From contig JADZBE010000033.1 in the NCBI GenBank assembly GCA_020852275.1, forward strand, positions 1 through 64,000: DNA of 64,000 nt. Reading direction: 5' to 3'. The position numbers and the translations under genes were made by a program. Position 1 is the stretch's first letter. Each line of letters begins with the position of its first letter. The notes under the pieces were generated by a model. That model worked only from the letters and a program-made list of their open reading frames with translations, did not search any database and was not told where the DNA came from. The DNA is from Phycisphaerales bacterium (GTDB taxonomy: Bacteria > Planctomycetota > Phycisphaerae > UBA1845). Positions 1 to 8,551 of this stretch are shown here, piece by piece.

Positions 1-253
1 CTCCGTCCTATTGTATGCCATCACGCTGGCACTGAGCGTCAGCGTCGTGTTGTGGCTCGGCACGGCGGGAGGCTGGATGGGGGCGACGAACCTGACCACG
101 TGGGTGTTGCTGCTGAGCGAGCTGCGGGTGTTCATCAGCAACCCGTCGCGCGCCGGCTTCATGCCCTCGTCGCGCACACGATTGGTCGGGCGGCGCGCGT
201 CGAGCTATACTCCCGCCGCGAGAGGCTTGGTTGTTTGCCAGAGGGAAATCTCT
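1..253. other. Left edge, no confident gene
   Basis: The plus frame that continues into the molybdopterin synthase gene is open here and reads as a hydrophobic stretch, but it has no stop of its own, so it cannot be the end of a separate gene. A minus-strand frame beginning with ATG near 159 is also open to the window edge and has similar third-position GC, so it could be the start of a divergent gene. The two readings cannot be separated without sequence to the left. Confidence 0.3.
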
Positions 254-943
254 TTGGAAGTTGTCGTGTCTTTTTTCGGTCCGTCGCGGGACTGGGCGGG
301 CGTTGATTCCGACAGGCTGCCGCTGCACGACGGCGCGCGGCTCGCCGATGCGCGCCGGGCGATCGTCGCACGCCGGCCGGGCATGGCCGCGCGCATTGAC
401 CGGGTCCGCCTGGCGGTGAACGAGGATTTCGTGCCCGGCGATCCTCCGCTGCGCGACGGCGACCGCCTGGCGGTGATCCCGCCGGTCACCGGCGGTGGCG
501 GCGAGGCTCCGATGATCAACCTGGTTTCCGCGCCGATCGACGTGGCGCGGCTGCGTCGATTCATGGATGGGGACGCGTCGTGCGGCGCGGTGAACACGTT
601 TGACGGGATTGTTCGGGCGCACCGCGACGACCGCCACGGCCACCTCGTGCGACTGGACTACGAAGCGTACCCCGAGATGGCCCTGCGGCAGATGCACCGG
701 ATCGCCGACGAGGCGATGAGCCGCTGGCCGATCGGGCGGCTGGCGATGGCGCATCGGCTCGGCCCGATCCCGTTGGGTGAAGTCTCGGTCGCACTCGCCG
801 TGGCGTGTCCGCATCGGCGCGAGAGTTTCGAGGCCTGCCGGTTTCTGATCGACGCGCTGAAGCGCGACGTGCCAATCTGGAAGCGCGACGTTTATGAGGA
901 CGGGTTTGTCGAATGGGTCGAGCCGCCGCAAAGTCACGAGTAA
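254..943 (+). CDS. Molybdopterin synthase, fused MoaD-MoaE subunits
   Basis: Molybdopterin synthase converts cyclic pyranopterin monophosphate to molybdopterin in the cytoplasm, using sulfur carried as a thiocarboxylate on MoaD. Residues 1-83 look like MoaD (ubiquitin-like) and end in TGGGG; residues 87-229 are MoaE-like, with GAVNTFDGIVR near 111-121 and the active-site segment KRDVPIWKRD, containing K203 and K210. I chose TTG at 254 because GAGGG lies about 8 bases upstream and the MoaD fold begins there; the frame stays open further upstream to 11 without recognisable domain sequence. An internal ATG at 512 preceded by GAGG could start MoaE alone. The 3' end overlaps the next gene by 31 bases. 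Fusions of this kind are known (mycobacterial MoaX) and are processed after the Gly-Gly. Confidence 0.85.
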   Translation: MEVVVSFFGPSRDWAGVDSDRLPLHDGARLADARRAIVARRPGMAARIDRVRLAVNEDFVPGDPPLRDGDRLAVIPPVTGGGGEAPMINLVSAPIDVARLRRFMDGDASCGAVNTFDGIVRAHRDDRHGHLVRLDYEAYPEMALRQMHRIADEAMSRWPIGRLAMAHRLGPIPLGEVSVALAVACPHRRESFEACRFLIDALKRDVPIWKRDVYEDGFVEWVEPPQSHE

Positions 944-1731
944 GAAACAGGCGGGCGTCCGCGGCGCGAGCGTCGAGCAAGACGCCCGCGGCCGCGAAAA
1001 CCGGGGCGGCGAAAACCGCCGCGTGTCCCCGCCGGCCGTCCGCCAACCGCCGCAAGCCGGCGCGCACGCGCGAATCGCTGAAGCATCGCCAGGCGCGATG
1101 CCGCGCGCTGATCGCGCTGCTCCGCAAACTCTATCCCGACGCGGACTGCGCGCTCGAACACGGCGGCGCGTGGGAGCTGCTCGTCGCCACCATCCTCTCC
1201 GCGCAGTCCACCGACGTGACCATCAACAAAATCACGCCGATCCTGTTCGCGGCCTATCCGACGCCGCAAGCCCTCGCGGACGCGCCGATCGAACACCTTG
1301 AGGAGATCATCCACAGCAGCGGCTTCTTCCGTCAAAAAGCCAAGAACATCCAGGCGTCGGCTCGAAGGCTCGTTGAGGAGTTCGGCGGAGAGGTTCCAGA
1401 CACGCTCGAGGCGCTGACGACGCTGCCCGGCGTGGCGCGCAAGACGGCGAACGTCGTCCTTGGCACGCACTTCGGCAAGAATGAAGGCGTGGTCGTGGAC
1501 ACGCACGTGGGACGGCTGGCGGTGCGGCTCGGGCTGACGTGGAACGGGCGCGACGGCAAGGACGCGGTGAAGATCGAGCAGGACCTGATGCAGGTGGTGC
1601 CGCGCGAGGACTGGACCTACCTCGGGCACGCGCTGATCCTGCACGGTCGGCAGGTCTGCGACGCCCGCAAGCCCCGCTGCGAATCCTGCACACTGAGCGC
1701 GCTGTGCCCTTCGGCGGGGACATTCGCTTGA
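913..1731 (+). CDS. nth: Endonuclease III (DNA glycosylase/AP lyase)
   Basis: Bifunctional base-excision-repair enzyme that removes oxidised pyrimidines and nicks abasic sites. The helix-hairpin-helix motif LPGVARKTANVVL is at 171-183 with catalytic K177, and D196 lies in VVDTHV. A C-X6-C-X2-C-X5-C iron-sulfur cluster (Cys 249, 256, 259, 265) closes the protein. At 272 residues it is about 60 longer than E. coli Nth; the extra part is a basic Ala/Arg/Lys-rich N-terminal tail (about residues 1-60) that may be a DNA-binding tail or reflect a later true start. The start lies inside the preceding gene and the stop overlaps the next start (TTGA), so the three genes are probably translationally coupled. 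Confidence 0.95.
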   Translation: MGRAAAKSRVRNRRASAARASSKTPAAAKTGAAKTAACPRRPSANRRKPARTRESLKHRQARCRALIALLRKLYPDADCALEHGGAWELLVATILSAQSTDVTINKITPILFAAYPTPQALADAPIEHLEEIIHSSGFFRQKAKNIQASARRLVEEFGGEVPDTLEALTTLPGVARKTANVVLGTHFGKNEGVVVDTHVGRLAVRLGLTWNGRDGKDAVKIEQDLMQVVPREDWTYLGHALILHGRQVCDARKPRCESCTLSALCPSAGTFA

Positions 1732-3563
1732 CCCGGCGAGCTGCCATCCGACTGCCCAAAGAAGCGATTTCGCCGCTCCTGCGACCGGCGCAACCGCACG
1801 GCGGCGCGGCGGTCGGGCGATGCATCGCGCGACGAAGCTTCCTCGCGGCGGCATGCCTCTTGATCGCTGCCGCGCCGGCGATCGCGCAGGAATCGCGGGA
1901 GGTTGGCCTTTTTGCCGGCACACAGGTCGTCTGGCTTTATGAACGCGTTTCGGATGGGAGCCTCGGCTCGCAGCTTCGGCTGGCGATTCTGCCGGCAGCG
2001 GCGGACTCGTCCGCTGAGGCGCGCCTCTACAACGCGACGGCGATGCGCGGCGTGATCGACGAGGCGGTTGTGGCCGGCGACGCACTGCACGTCTTCTTCA
2101 CCGACGGAACGCACAGCCGGCTTCAGTTGCCGCGGACCGGCGGCAACGGCGCCACGCCCTCCGGTCCGCAGCCCCAAACGCCGCTCCCCGGCCCGGCCTC
2201 GTGTCCCATCCAGCTTCTCGTGGAAGCCCGCGGCGACGCGCTCTACGCGCTGGTCGGATCCGCCATCGCGCGGGAAGTGCTCTCCCAGTCCCTCGGGGTC
2301 GAGACCCCAGAATCGAAGTCTGCCGATGGAGACAAGGCGCTGCCGCGCCGGACCGACGCATCGAACGCCGCCTGGCTCGTGCGTTACTCCGAGGGACGTT
2401 GGAGGCCTGATCGACCGCTGCCTGTGGAAGTTGCAGAGGGAAGCGGGCGCCTGCTCGCGGCTCTGTCGGGCGAGCGGCTTGTCGTGGTTTTCGGCGGCGA
2501 AAGCGAAGACCGCGCGGGCGATTGGCGGATGGGCGTCAGCGGCGGCGCTTCGGCGCCTTCGTGGGAAGTGCGACCCCTTGACGACGTAAGACCCGGCGAT
2601 GAGCCCCTCGCGCTGCAGGCTGATGCGGATGAGCTGCGCCTGCTGGCTGCGACCGGTGAGACTGGGGACCGCCGGCTCGTGGTATGGCGGGGCGATGCGA
2701 ATGGCTTCAGCCAGCGCATCGAGCTGGAGTCCCCGTTACCCACGTTGCACTTCACGTCGGGTGAATCATGGGCGGGATTCGCCGGTGACCACGTGTTGGC
2801 ACTGCTGCAAGGCGAGTCGCGCGAGCTTCGCCTGGCGCGATGGGACGGCGGCGGCGCCCTCATCGGGGAACCGCACCCGCTCGTGGTATTCCAGCAGGTC
2901 GGGCAGACGATCGTGCGCGACGCGCTGGTCAGTTGGCTGGAGCTGGCGCTGGTTCCGCTCGTGCTGCTTCTGGTGCTGTTTCGCAGAAGGGAATCGGTCA
3001 TCCTGCCGGCGAAACTCGCCGAGGGGCAGACGCTGGCGCCGCTTTCGAGGCGGTGCGTTGCGTTCTTCATTGATGTGCTGGTGACGGCGCCGCTGCACGT
3101 TGCGCTGGGACTGGGGATGATCGCGCGCCCCTTTGAGCTGTCGCGGCTGCCCGGCGTGCTGGACGTGATGCGCAGCCTGCGTGCCCTGCCGGTCGACCAG
3201 TTCTGGACGTTCGTTGCCTGCGGCGCGGCGTTCAGCGCTTACGCCTTTGTGATGGAGGCCTGGTGCGGAGGCACGGTAGGGAAGCGGATGGCCGGACTGC
3301 GCGTGGTGCACGTGGACGGGCTGCGTTGTCGCGCGCGGGCGGCGTTGCTGCGCAACCTGCTTCGCTTCGTGGACGCTTACTTTCCGCCCGGACTGCTGCT
3401 GGTGCTGATGACCGTGAACCGGCAGCGCATCGGAGACATCGTCGCGCGGACCGTGGTCATTGTGCAGGCGCGTGTGGAAAAACTTGATTCAGTGGCGTCT
3501 CCGCCGGAATCGGGATCCCGCCCGCCCGGTCCCGACGCGGCCTCATCGGGTCGTGAGAGTTGA
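1728..3563 (+). CDS. RDD family membrane protein with large exported N-terminal part
   Basis: The C-terminal 200 or so residues match the RDD family of multi-pass membrane proteins: LSRRCVAFFIDVLV, then a second membrane span, then GTVGKRMAGLRVV and RNLLRFVD, with the characteristic Arg and Asp residues. Before it, a single span (about VSWLELALVPLVLLLVLF) separates a long soluble region of about 350 residues with no recognised fold. The start is TTG at 1728, overlapping the nth stop and preceded by GGGGA seven bases upstream. The N-terminus holds a Tat-like signal (ARRSFLAAACLLIAAAPAIAQ). The soluble region is probably extracytoplasmic, perhaps a sensor or a beta-propeller-like fold; its function is unknown. 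Confidence 0.7.
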   Translation: MTRRAAIRLPKEAISPLLRPAQPHGGAAVGRCIARRSFLAAACLLIAAAPAIAQESREVGLFAGTQVVWLYERVSDGSLGSQLRLAILPAAADSSAEARLYNATAMRGVIDEAVVAGDALHVFFTDGTHSRLQLPRTGGNGATPSGPQPQTPLPGPASCPIQLLVEARGDALYALVGSAIAREVLSQSLGVETPESKSADGDKALPRRTDASNAAWLVRYSEGRWRPDRPLPVEVAEGSGRLLAALSGERLVVVFGGESEDRAGDWRMGVSGGASAPSWEVRPLDDVRPGDEPLALQADADELRLLAATGETGDRRLVVWRGDANGFSQRIELESPLPTLHFTSGESWAGFAGDHVLALLQGESRELRLARWDGGGALIGEPHPLVVFQQVGQTIVRDALVSWLELALVPLVLLLVLFRRRESVILPAKLAEGQTLAPLSRRCVAFFIDVLVTAPLHVALGLGMIARPFELSRLPGVLDVMRSLRALPVDQFWTFVACGAAFSAYAFVMEAWCGGTVGKRMAGLRVVHVDGLRCRARAALLRNLLRFVDAYFPPGLLLVLMTVNRQRIGDIVARTVVIVQARVEKLDSVASPPESGSRPPGPDAASSGRES

Positions 3564-3622
3564 TCTCGCATGAGCAGAGCCGCGCGCGTCAGCAAGCGAG
3601 TCTCGACGCATCCCGGGTGGCG

Positions 3623-3737
3623 GCGTGCGCTCCCTGACGGTTGCGGCTCTCTTCATGCGACGGGTTCGCTCCCTGACGGTCGCGGCTCTGTTCATGCAAG
3701 CGGTTCGCTCCCTGAGCGTCGCGGCTCTGTTCATTTC
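3623..3737. repeat. Three tandem 38-bp units containing the 21-bp dispersed repeat
   Basis: Three copies of GCTCCCTGACGGTCGCGGCT (with small changes), each followed by CTGTTCATG-like sequence, begin near 3627, 3665 and 3703, a 38-bp period. The same 21-mer recurs on either strand near 20637, 22716, 28022, 28051, 35512 and 39385. It lies in the spacer between the RDD gene and hflX. An ORF through it translates to repeated SLPDGRGSVHA and is judged non-coding. Confidence 0.85.
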
Positions 3738-3847
3738 GGGTGGCGGCGTTTGACGACTGCATCCGCGGCGCTGTACAATCCGCCGACTCGACGACACCGC
3801 GAACGCTCCGCTCGCGTCGGCACGGCCCCCGCGGAGCCTGGTTGGTA

Positions 3848-5179
3848 GTGCAGCGAACTCAACGTGAAACTCTCTCCGTCGCGCGCGAACGGGCGTTGCT
3901 CGTCGGCGTGCTGCTGCCTGATTCCAACGTGGACATGAGCAACCCGCTGGCCGAGCTGGCGGCGCTGGCCGAATCCGCGGGCGCCGAGGTCGTCAGTTCC
4001 ATCGTGCAGAAACGCCTCGCACCGCATCCGGGTTTGTTCGTCGGCACGGGCAAGGTCCAGGAGATTGCGGAGCGTGCGGAAGCGTTCGAGGCGGACGTCG
4101 TCATCTTCGACAACGACCTCAGCCCGCGGCAGATCCGCGGCATCGAAGAGATCGTCCAGCGGAAGATCATCGACCGCAGCGAGCTGATCCTCGACATTTT
4201 CGCCGGGCGCGCGCGAACGCACGAGGCGAAGCTCCAGGTGGAACTGGCGCAGCTTCAGTACACGGCGCCGCGGCTGCGCGGCATGTGGACGCACCTGGAG
4301 CGGATCGCCGGCGGAGCGGGAGCGGCGGGCGACGTGGGCGCGAAAGCCGTCGGTGTCGGCACGCGCGGTCCCGGCGAGCGCCAGATCGAGATCGACCGGC
4401 GCATCGTCAAGGACCGCATCCACCAGCTCAAGATCGAAATCGACCAGATCGACCGGCGCAAGCTCCGCGAGATTCAGGGCCGGCGCGATGAATTCACCAT
4501 CTCGCTCGTCGGCTACACCAATTCCGGCAAGACGACGTTGCTGAACCGCCTCGCCGGCGCGGACCAGTTCGCCCGCGACATGCTCTTCGCCACGCTCGAC
4601 ACCAAGACGACGCGCTGGCGGCTCGGCGACGGCTCGAGCGTGCTTCTCTCCGACACGGTCGGGTTCATCCGCGATCTGCCGCACCGGCTCATCGCCTCTT
4701 TCCGCGCCACCCTGGAGGAGGCGATCCATGCCGACCTGCTGCTGCACGTGGTTGACGCGGCTTCGCCGTTCGCCCTGCACCAGGTCGAGTCGGTAAACGT
4801 GGTGCTCAAGGAGCTCGGCTGCCAGGAGCGGCCCACGCTGCTGCTGCTCAACAAGGCGGACGCGGTGACGGATGACACGAATCTGCGCATCCTCGCCCGG
4901 CGGTTTACCAGCGCCCTGACGATCAGCGCCGCGCGCGGCGATGGACTGGAGCAGGTGCTGGAGCACGCGCGCAACGCGATGAAGGGCAAGGTTGTCGAGG
5001 CCACCCTGCGCATTCCGAGCACCGAAGGGCGCGCCATTTCGGAGATCGAGCGCTACGCCCACGTGCTGGGTCGAACGTATGAGGATGCGTCCGTGCTCTT
5101 CCATGTTCGCGCGAACCAGACGCAGCTTGCCCAGCTCAAAGGCCGCCACCCGGCGATGCAGGAGCTCGCCGGTGGCTGA
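3848..5179 (+). CDS. hflX: GTPase HflX
   Basis: Ribosome-associated GTPase that splits or rescues stalled 70S ribosomes under stress. It has the HflX N-terminal domain (LFVGTGKVQEIAERAE and FDNDLSPRQIRGIE) and the HflX helix GERQIEIDRRIVKDRI, followed by a G domain: Walker A GYTNSGKTT, G3 DTVGFIRDLP and G4 NKAD. The length of about 443 residues is usual for the family. The start is uncertain: GTG at 3848 has GGAG at a suitable distance and TTG at 3842 is an alternative; the frame stays open to 3740 through repeat sequence. The next gene starts 8 bases before this stop. Confidence 0.95.
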   Translation: MQRTQRETLSVARERALLVGVLLPDSNVDMSNPLAELAALAESAGAEVVSSIVQKRLAPHPGLFVGTGKVQEIAERAEAFEADVVIFDNDLSPRQIRGIEEIVQRKIIDRSELILDIFAGRARTHEAKLQVELAQLQYTAPRLRGMWTHLERIAGGAGAAGDVGAKAVGVGTRGPGERQIEIDRRIVKDRIHQLKIEIDQIDRRKLREIQGRRDEFTISLVGYTNSGKTTLLNRLAGADQFARDMLFATLDTKTTRWRLGDGSSVLLSDTVGFIRDLPHRLIASFRATLEEAIHADLLLHVVDAASPFALHQVESVNVVLKELGCQERPTLLLLNKADAVTDDTNLRILARRFTSALTISAARGDGLEQVLEHARNAMKGKVVEATLRIPSTEGRAISEIERYAHVLGRTYEDASVLFHVRANQTQLAQLKGRHPAMQELAGG

Positions 5180-6608
5180 CGCGGCGCTCGGGCGGGTTGC
5201 GGTGTTGTCGCCGGTCGCGGTGTTGGCGCTGTTCGCAATTTCATCCGTTGGACGGACACAATCCGCCCCTTCGCCCGACATCACGCCCAAGCCCTCGCAA
5301 ACGATCGAGGTCACCGTCACGCTGCCGGGCGGCGTGGATTTCTCGGGGCGAGTGGTCGATGACGACGCGCACGGTCTGGTGCTGTGGGACGGCAAGGCGC
5401 CGTACGTTTTCGCGTGGTGCGAGATGACGCCGGGCGCGGAATATCGCGTGAAGCTCGCCTTGCTCGGGATGCGAAAGGGCGACGCGGGAGTGAGCGCCGA
5501 GGACCACTTTGAGCTGGGCGCGATGCTGCTTTCCCGCGCCGAGCCGGAATTGGCCGTGCAGTGCTTCCGCAAGGCACAACAACTCGACCGCTCGTACGAA
5601 ACCCGGTGGCGCGCGCTGATGGAGGAGCACAGCCACCGCCCGCGGGATGAGACCGCGCTCGATTTTTCCAGCAAGGCTGAGACGAACGAAACCGGCGAGC
5701 CGCAGCCAGGCCTGAAGACGCAGGAGCTGCTTTCCGGTCTTCCGCCTGCCTCGCTCGACGATCTGCGGATAGCTCCCGTTCCGCCGGACCAGACGAGGTC
5801 GATCGCCGACCAGATCAAGGGCTTCTTCTCGCCCAAGCTGCGCGAGTCGATCAACAAGGACATCGACCTTGTGGAGACGGACCACTTCCTGATCTGGACC
5901 GACCTGCCGCGCGCGATGCGGCAACCGCTGGCGCGCGCGGCGGAGGACATGTACGCCGCGCTGTGCCGTCAGTTTGGATATGACGCCGAGGGAAACATTT
6001 TCCTGGGCAAGTGCCCGGTCTTCTGCCTGCGCTCGCGCGGGGAGTTCTTCCGCTTCGCGCGCAGCTTCGACGATTACCGCGAATCCACCGCGATCGGCTA
6101 CACGCGCTCCGTCCAGGAGCGCGGCTACGTTCACGTCGTGCTGTTCTATCAGGGGCGCTCGCCGCAGGAGTGGCAGCGGTTTGTCGGCACGCTGGTCCAC
6201 GAGGGCAGCCATGCGTTCCTGCACCGCTTCCGCACCAGCCGCCTCATCCCGGTCTGGCTCAACGAAGGGTACGCCGAGCTGATGACCGAGCGCGTGCTGC
6301 AGGATCAGTGCCCCGCGGCCGAGAATGCCGCGCTGCTGGCGCGGCAGTTTGTCAAGTTTGACTGGCCCGTGAGGAACCTGATGCGCGGCACGGGTCCGAT
6401 CGAGGTGCATCAATATCCGATCGCGCACAGTCTCGTGGCGTGGCTCGAAGCGGGAGATCCGGCGAAGTTCGCGGTCTTCATGGCGGCGCTGAAGGACGGG
6501 TCGGGAGTCGAGGAGGCGCTCAAGGCGAGCTTCGAGGGCATGACGCTGGATGATTGGGAAGCCCGTTGGCGGCAGGCGATCAAGGCAGGATTCCCGCAAG
6601 CGCCGTAG
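5172..6608 (+). CDS. Secreted zinc-peptidase-like protein (HExxH gluzincin fold)
   Basis: GTG at 5172 overlaps the end of hflX and is preceded by GGAG at 5161. The first 30 or so residues form a signal peptide or anchor (VAVLALFAISSVGRTQS). A region after it (about 95-140) may hold a single TPR-like helix pair (HFELGAMLLSRAEPELAVQCF). The C-terminal half carries LVHEGSHAFLHRF followed about 20 residues later by WLNEGYAEL, which is HEXXH plus a downstream Glu as in MA-clan metallopeptidases; the family resembles the DUF1570-type peptidases common in planctomycetes. The substrate is unknown. It is convergent with a small minus-strand gene. Confidence 0.7.
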   Translation: MADAALGRVAVLSPVAVLALFAISSVGRTQSAPSPDITPKPSQTIEVTVTLPGGVDFSGRVVDDDAHGLVLWDGKAPYVFAWCEMTPGAEYRVKLALLGMRKGDAGVSAEDHFELGAMLLSRAEPELAVQCFRKAQQLDRSYETRWRALMEEHSHRPRDETALDFSSKAETNETGEPQPGLKTQELLSGLPPASLDDLRIAPVPPDQTRSIADQIKGFFSPKLRESINKDIDLVETDHFLIWTDLPRAMRQPLARAAEDMYAALCRQFGYDAEGNIFLGKCPVFCLRSRGEFFRFARSFDDYRESTAIGYTRSVQERGYVHVVLFYQGRSPQEWQRFVGTLVHEGSHAFLHRFRTSRLIPVWLNEGYAELMTERVLQDQCPAAENAALLARQFVKFDWPVRNLMRGTGPIEVHQYPIAHSLVAWLEAGDPAKFAVFMAALKDGSGVEEALKASFEGMTLDDWEARWRQAIKAGFPQAP

Positions 6609-6646
6609 GTTGCTGCCACGTGCGTCGCCGCCACGCGGCGCGGCGC

Positions 6647-6895
6647 TCAATCCAGCTCCTCGGTCGCCAGCATCACGTCATCCGCGCGCTCGGCGACCAT
6701 GACCTCATCATCCTTGGCGGCGATCTTCAGCGCGTCCTTCTTCTGCTCCTGCTCCTTGCGATCAAGCTCCGCTTGCGCCTGCTCCGCCTCAAACTGCCGG
6801 CGGGCAAACGTCAGCCCGCGCGCGCAGACGCGCAGAACGAACATCGCGGCGGTGTACAAAACGAATCCCTTGATGACCCAGGACCATTCACCCAT
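6647..6895 (-). CDS. Small single-span membrane protein with charged helical tail
   Basis: About 82 residues, beginning MGEWSWVIKGF. One transmembrane segment (about 6-26) is followed by an amphipathic, probably coiled-coil stretch rich in Glu, Gln and Lys (EAEQAQAELDRKEQEQKK) and an acidic tail. No family recognised. The frame extends upstream to an ATG at 6952, but 6895 starts directly before the membrane span. No strong ribosome binding site is visible for either. Confidence 0.5.
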   Translation of the reverse strand: MGEWSWVIKGFVLYTAAMFVLRVCARGLTFARRQFEAEQAQAELDRKEQEQKKDALKIAAKDDEVMVAERADDVMLATEELD

Positions 6896-7030
6896 GCGCG
6901 CGGAATCCACGGGGGCGCATGGCTTATCGGCGGCGCGCGGGCTGGTCTTCAATTGCGCCGCTGAGGCGCCCTCTCAACCTCCCCCAAGGCGCTGGGCCAT
7001 CATCCGCGGAGGAAACTGATGAAAACCGCG

Positions 7031-7930
7031 TCAAACGACGACCGTGCCCTCCGTCTCCGTCAGGCTGCGGAACAGCGCGCTGAGCCTCGCGGCGAGCGGA
7101 CCGGGCCGTCCCTCGCCGATCGTACGCCCGTCCACGCGGACGACCGGCGCCAGCTCGCCCATCGTGCCCGTGCAGAACATCTCGTCCGCGCGGTAGACCT
7201 CGCTGAGCGAAACGTCCTTCACCTCGCAAGGGATGCCATGCGCGCGGCACAGGTCCAGCACGGTGGCCCGCGTGATGCCTTCCGGGCAGGCGACGGTGTG
7301 CGGCGTGCCAAGCGCGCCCGCGCAGGCGATGAACACGTGCGTGGCGTTGGTCTCGGCGACGAAACCGCGCACATCCAGCATGAGGGCGTCGTCCGCGCCG
7401 GCGTGATTGGCTTCGAGCTTGGCGAGGATCGACTGGATCAGGTTGCAGTGGTGGATCTTCGGATCAAGACAATCGGGCGGGAAGCGGCGGATGCTGCTGG
7501 TGATCAGGGTGATGCCGCCCTTGTCGTACACCGGGGACTTGTGCTCCGCGAGGATGATCAGCGTGGGTCCGGCGTTGTTGAGCCGCGGGTCCATGCCGCT
7601 GGTGTATTTCACGCCGCGCGTCAGGGTGAGCCGGATGTGCACGCCGTCGGTCATGTGATTCGCCACCAACGTGCGGCGGAGCTGCTCGGTCATCTCCGCG
7701 TCCGTGGGGATCAGCGCAAACGCCAGCGCTTTCGCCGACGCGCGCAGCCGCGACAGGTGCTCCCCCAGCTTGAAGATGCGCCCCTGATACAGACGCAGCC
7801 CCTCCCACACCGCGTCGCCGCCCTGCACGGCGGAGTCGAAGGGGCTGACGCCGGCCTCGTCGCGGTGAACAAGCTTGCCGTTGATGTTGACCAGCAGGTC
7901 GCGGTTTCTCGGATCGTAGGTTTGAAGCAT
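7031..7930 (-). CDS. Class IV aminotransferase-like protein (branched-chain / D-amino-acid type)
   Basis: A 299-residue fold-type IV PLP enzyme similar to branched-chain aminotransferases and D-amino-acid aminotransferases. Recognisable parts are GDAVWEGLRLYQGRIFKL near 38-55, the segment DPKIHHCNLIQSILAKLEAN (156-175), ALMLDVRGFVAETNATHVF (182-200) with the PLP-site Glu at 193, and FCTGTMGELAPV near 252-263. In these families the Schiff-base lysine normally sits three or four residues before the Asn of the NLL/NYL motif; here those positions are His-160 and Ile-159, and the nearest Lys is K158, five before. It may be a divergent enzyme or use a shifted lysine. Divergent from the small gene at 7979. 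Confidence 0.8.
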   Translation of the reverse strand: MLQTYDPRNRDLLVNINGKLVHRDEAGVSPFDSAVQGGDAVWEGLRLYQGRIFKLGEHLSRLRASAKALAFALIPTDAEMTEQLRRTLVANHMTDGVHIRLTLTRGVKYTSGMDPRLNNAGPTLIILAEHKSPVYDKGGITLITSSIRRFPPDCLDPKIHHCNLIQSILAKLEANHAGADDALMLDVRGFVAETNATHVFIACAGALGTPHTVACPEGITRATVLDLCRAHGIPCEVKDVSLSEVYRADEMFCTGTMGELAPVVRVDGRTIGEGRPGPLAARLSALFRSLTETEGTVVV

Positions 7931-7978
7931 GGTTCAAGCCGGACTATGATGAATGGTGCATTCCACGGGACACAGCAT

Positions 7979-8278
7979 ATGCGAGCGAAAGACATCAAGG
8001 AAATGCTCAAGGCTCAGCCGTTCTCACCGGTCTTGATCGCGTTGTCGGACGGCCGCTCTATTCTGGTCCGGCACCCGGATCAGGTCGTCGTCTCCGACCG
8101 CTTTCTTTTCGCGGGACTGACGAGCCTGCGCAGGTCGCAGCCTCAATTGACGCCGGCCACTTCCGAGGAGGTCGCGCGCGAGGGCGTGTTTGTGAACCTG
8201 CTGCAGATCACAACCGTAGAGGTGGTGAGCGCCAACGGTCGCAAGCCACGCAGGACCAAGCCGCGCGCGAATCCATAA
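7979..8278 (+). CDS. Small conserved-type protein of unknown function
   Basis: 99 residues starting MRAKDIKEMLKAQPF, with GGGA eight bases upstream of the ATG. The pattern LLxAxPFxPxxIxLxDGRxxxVxHPD resembles small proteins that are frequent in planctomycete genomes, usually encoded alone. The C-terminus is basic (KPRRTKPRANP). No catalytic motif. An in-frame ATG at 7949 would add ten residues. It is divergent from the aminotransferase-like gene, with 48 bases between starts. Confidence 0.6.
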   Translation: MRAKDIKEMLKAQPFSPVLIALSDGRSILVRHPDQVVVSDRFLFAGLTSLRRSQPQLTPATSEEVAREGVFVNLLQITTVEVVSANGRKPRRTKPRANP

Positions 8279-8301
8279 CAGCCCGCGGTGAAAGGCGACA
8301 C

Positions 8302-8473
8302 CCGTCATTCCCGCGGAGGCGGGAATCCAGCTTCGTCATTCCCTCGAAGGCGGGAATCCAGCCCATAGCTTGCAAGGCCGTACGCGTGCTGCCGTTTTCC
8401 TGGGTTGACTGGACCCCCGCGTGCGCGCGGGTGACGGGCTTGACGTCCCGTTCCGAGTTCCACCACGGGCTGA
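8302..8473 (+). repeat. Dispersed palindromic element, copy A
   Basis: About 170 bp: two CATTCCCGCGGAGGCGGGAA-like palindromes, a middle part, then a second hairpin (ACCCCCGCGTGCGCGCGGGT) and a conserved end CCGAGTTCCACCACGGGCTG. The same order of parts is seen at 10209-10355 (inverted), 18356-18525 and 38270-38409. It lies just upstream of the cardiolipin synthase gene. It has no coding capacity and resembles a MITE or REP-type element. Confidence 0.8.
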
Positions 8474-8551
8474 AAACCGCAAACCGCTTCCGTCCTTCGC
8501 TTCGTGCGCCGGCCGGCTACCCTGATCCCGGTCGGATTCTACAATGCCGCG

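Noticed and set aside
11-253. Longer form of the MoaD-MoaE protein starting at 11
   Set aside because: The added 81 residues have no MoaD-like sequence, and TTG 254 has a good ribosome binding site.
3731-5950. Large minus-strand ORF of 739 residues
   Set aside because: It is the antisense of hflX and the peptidase gene; it has no domain and arises from high GC.
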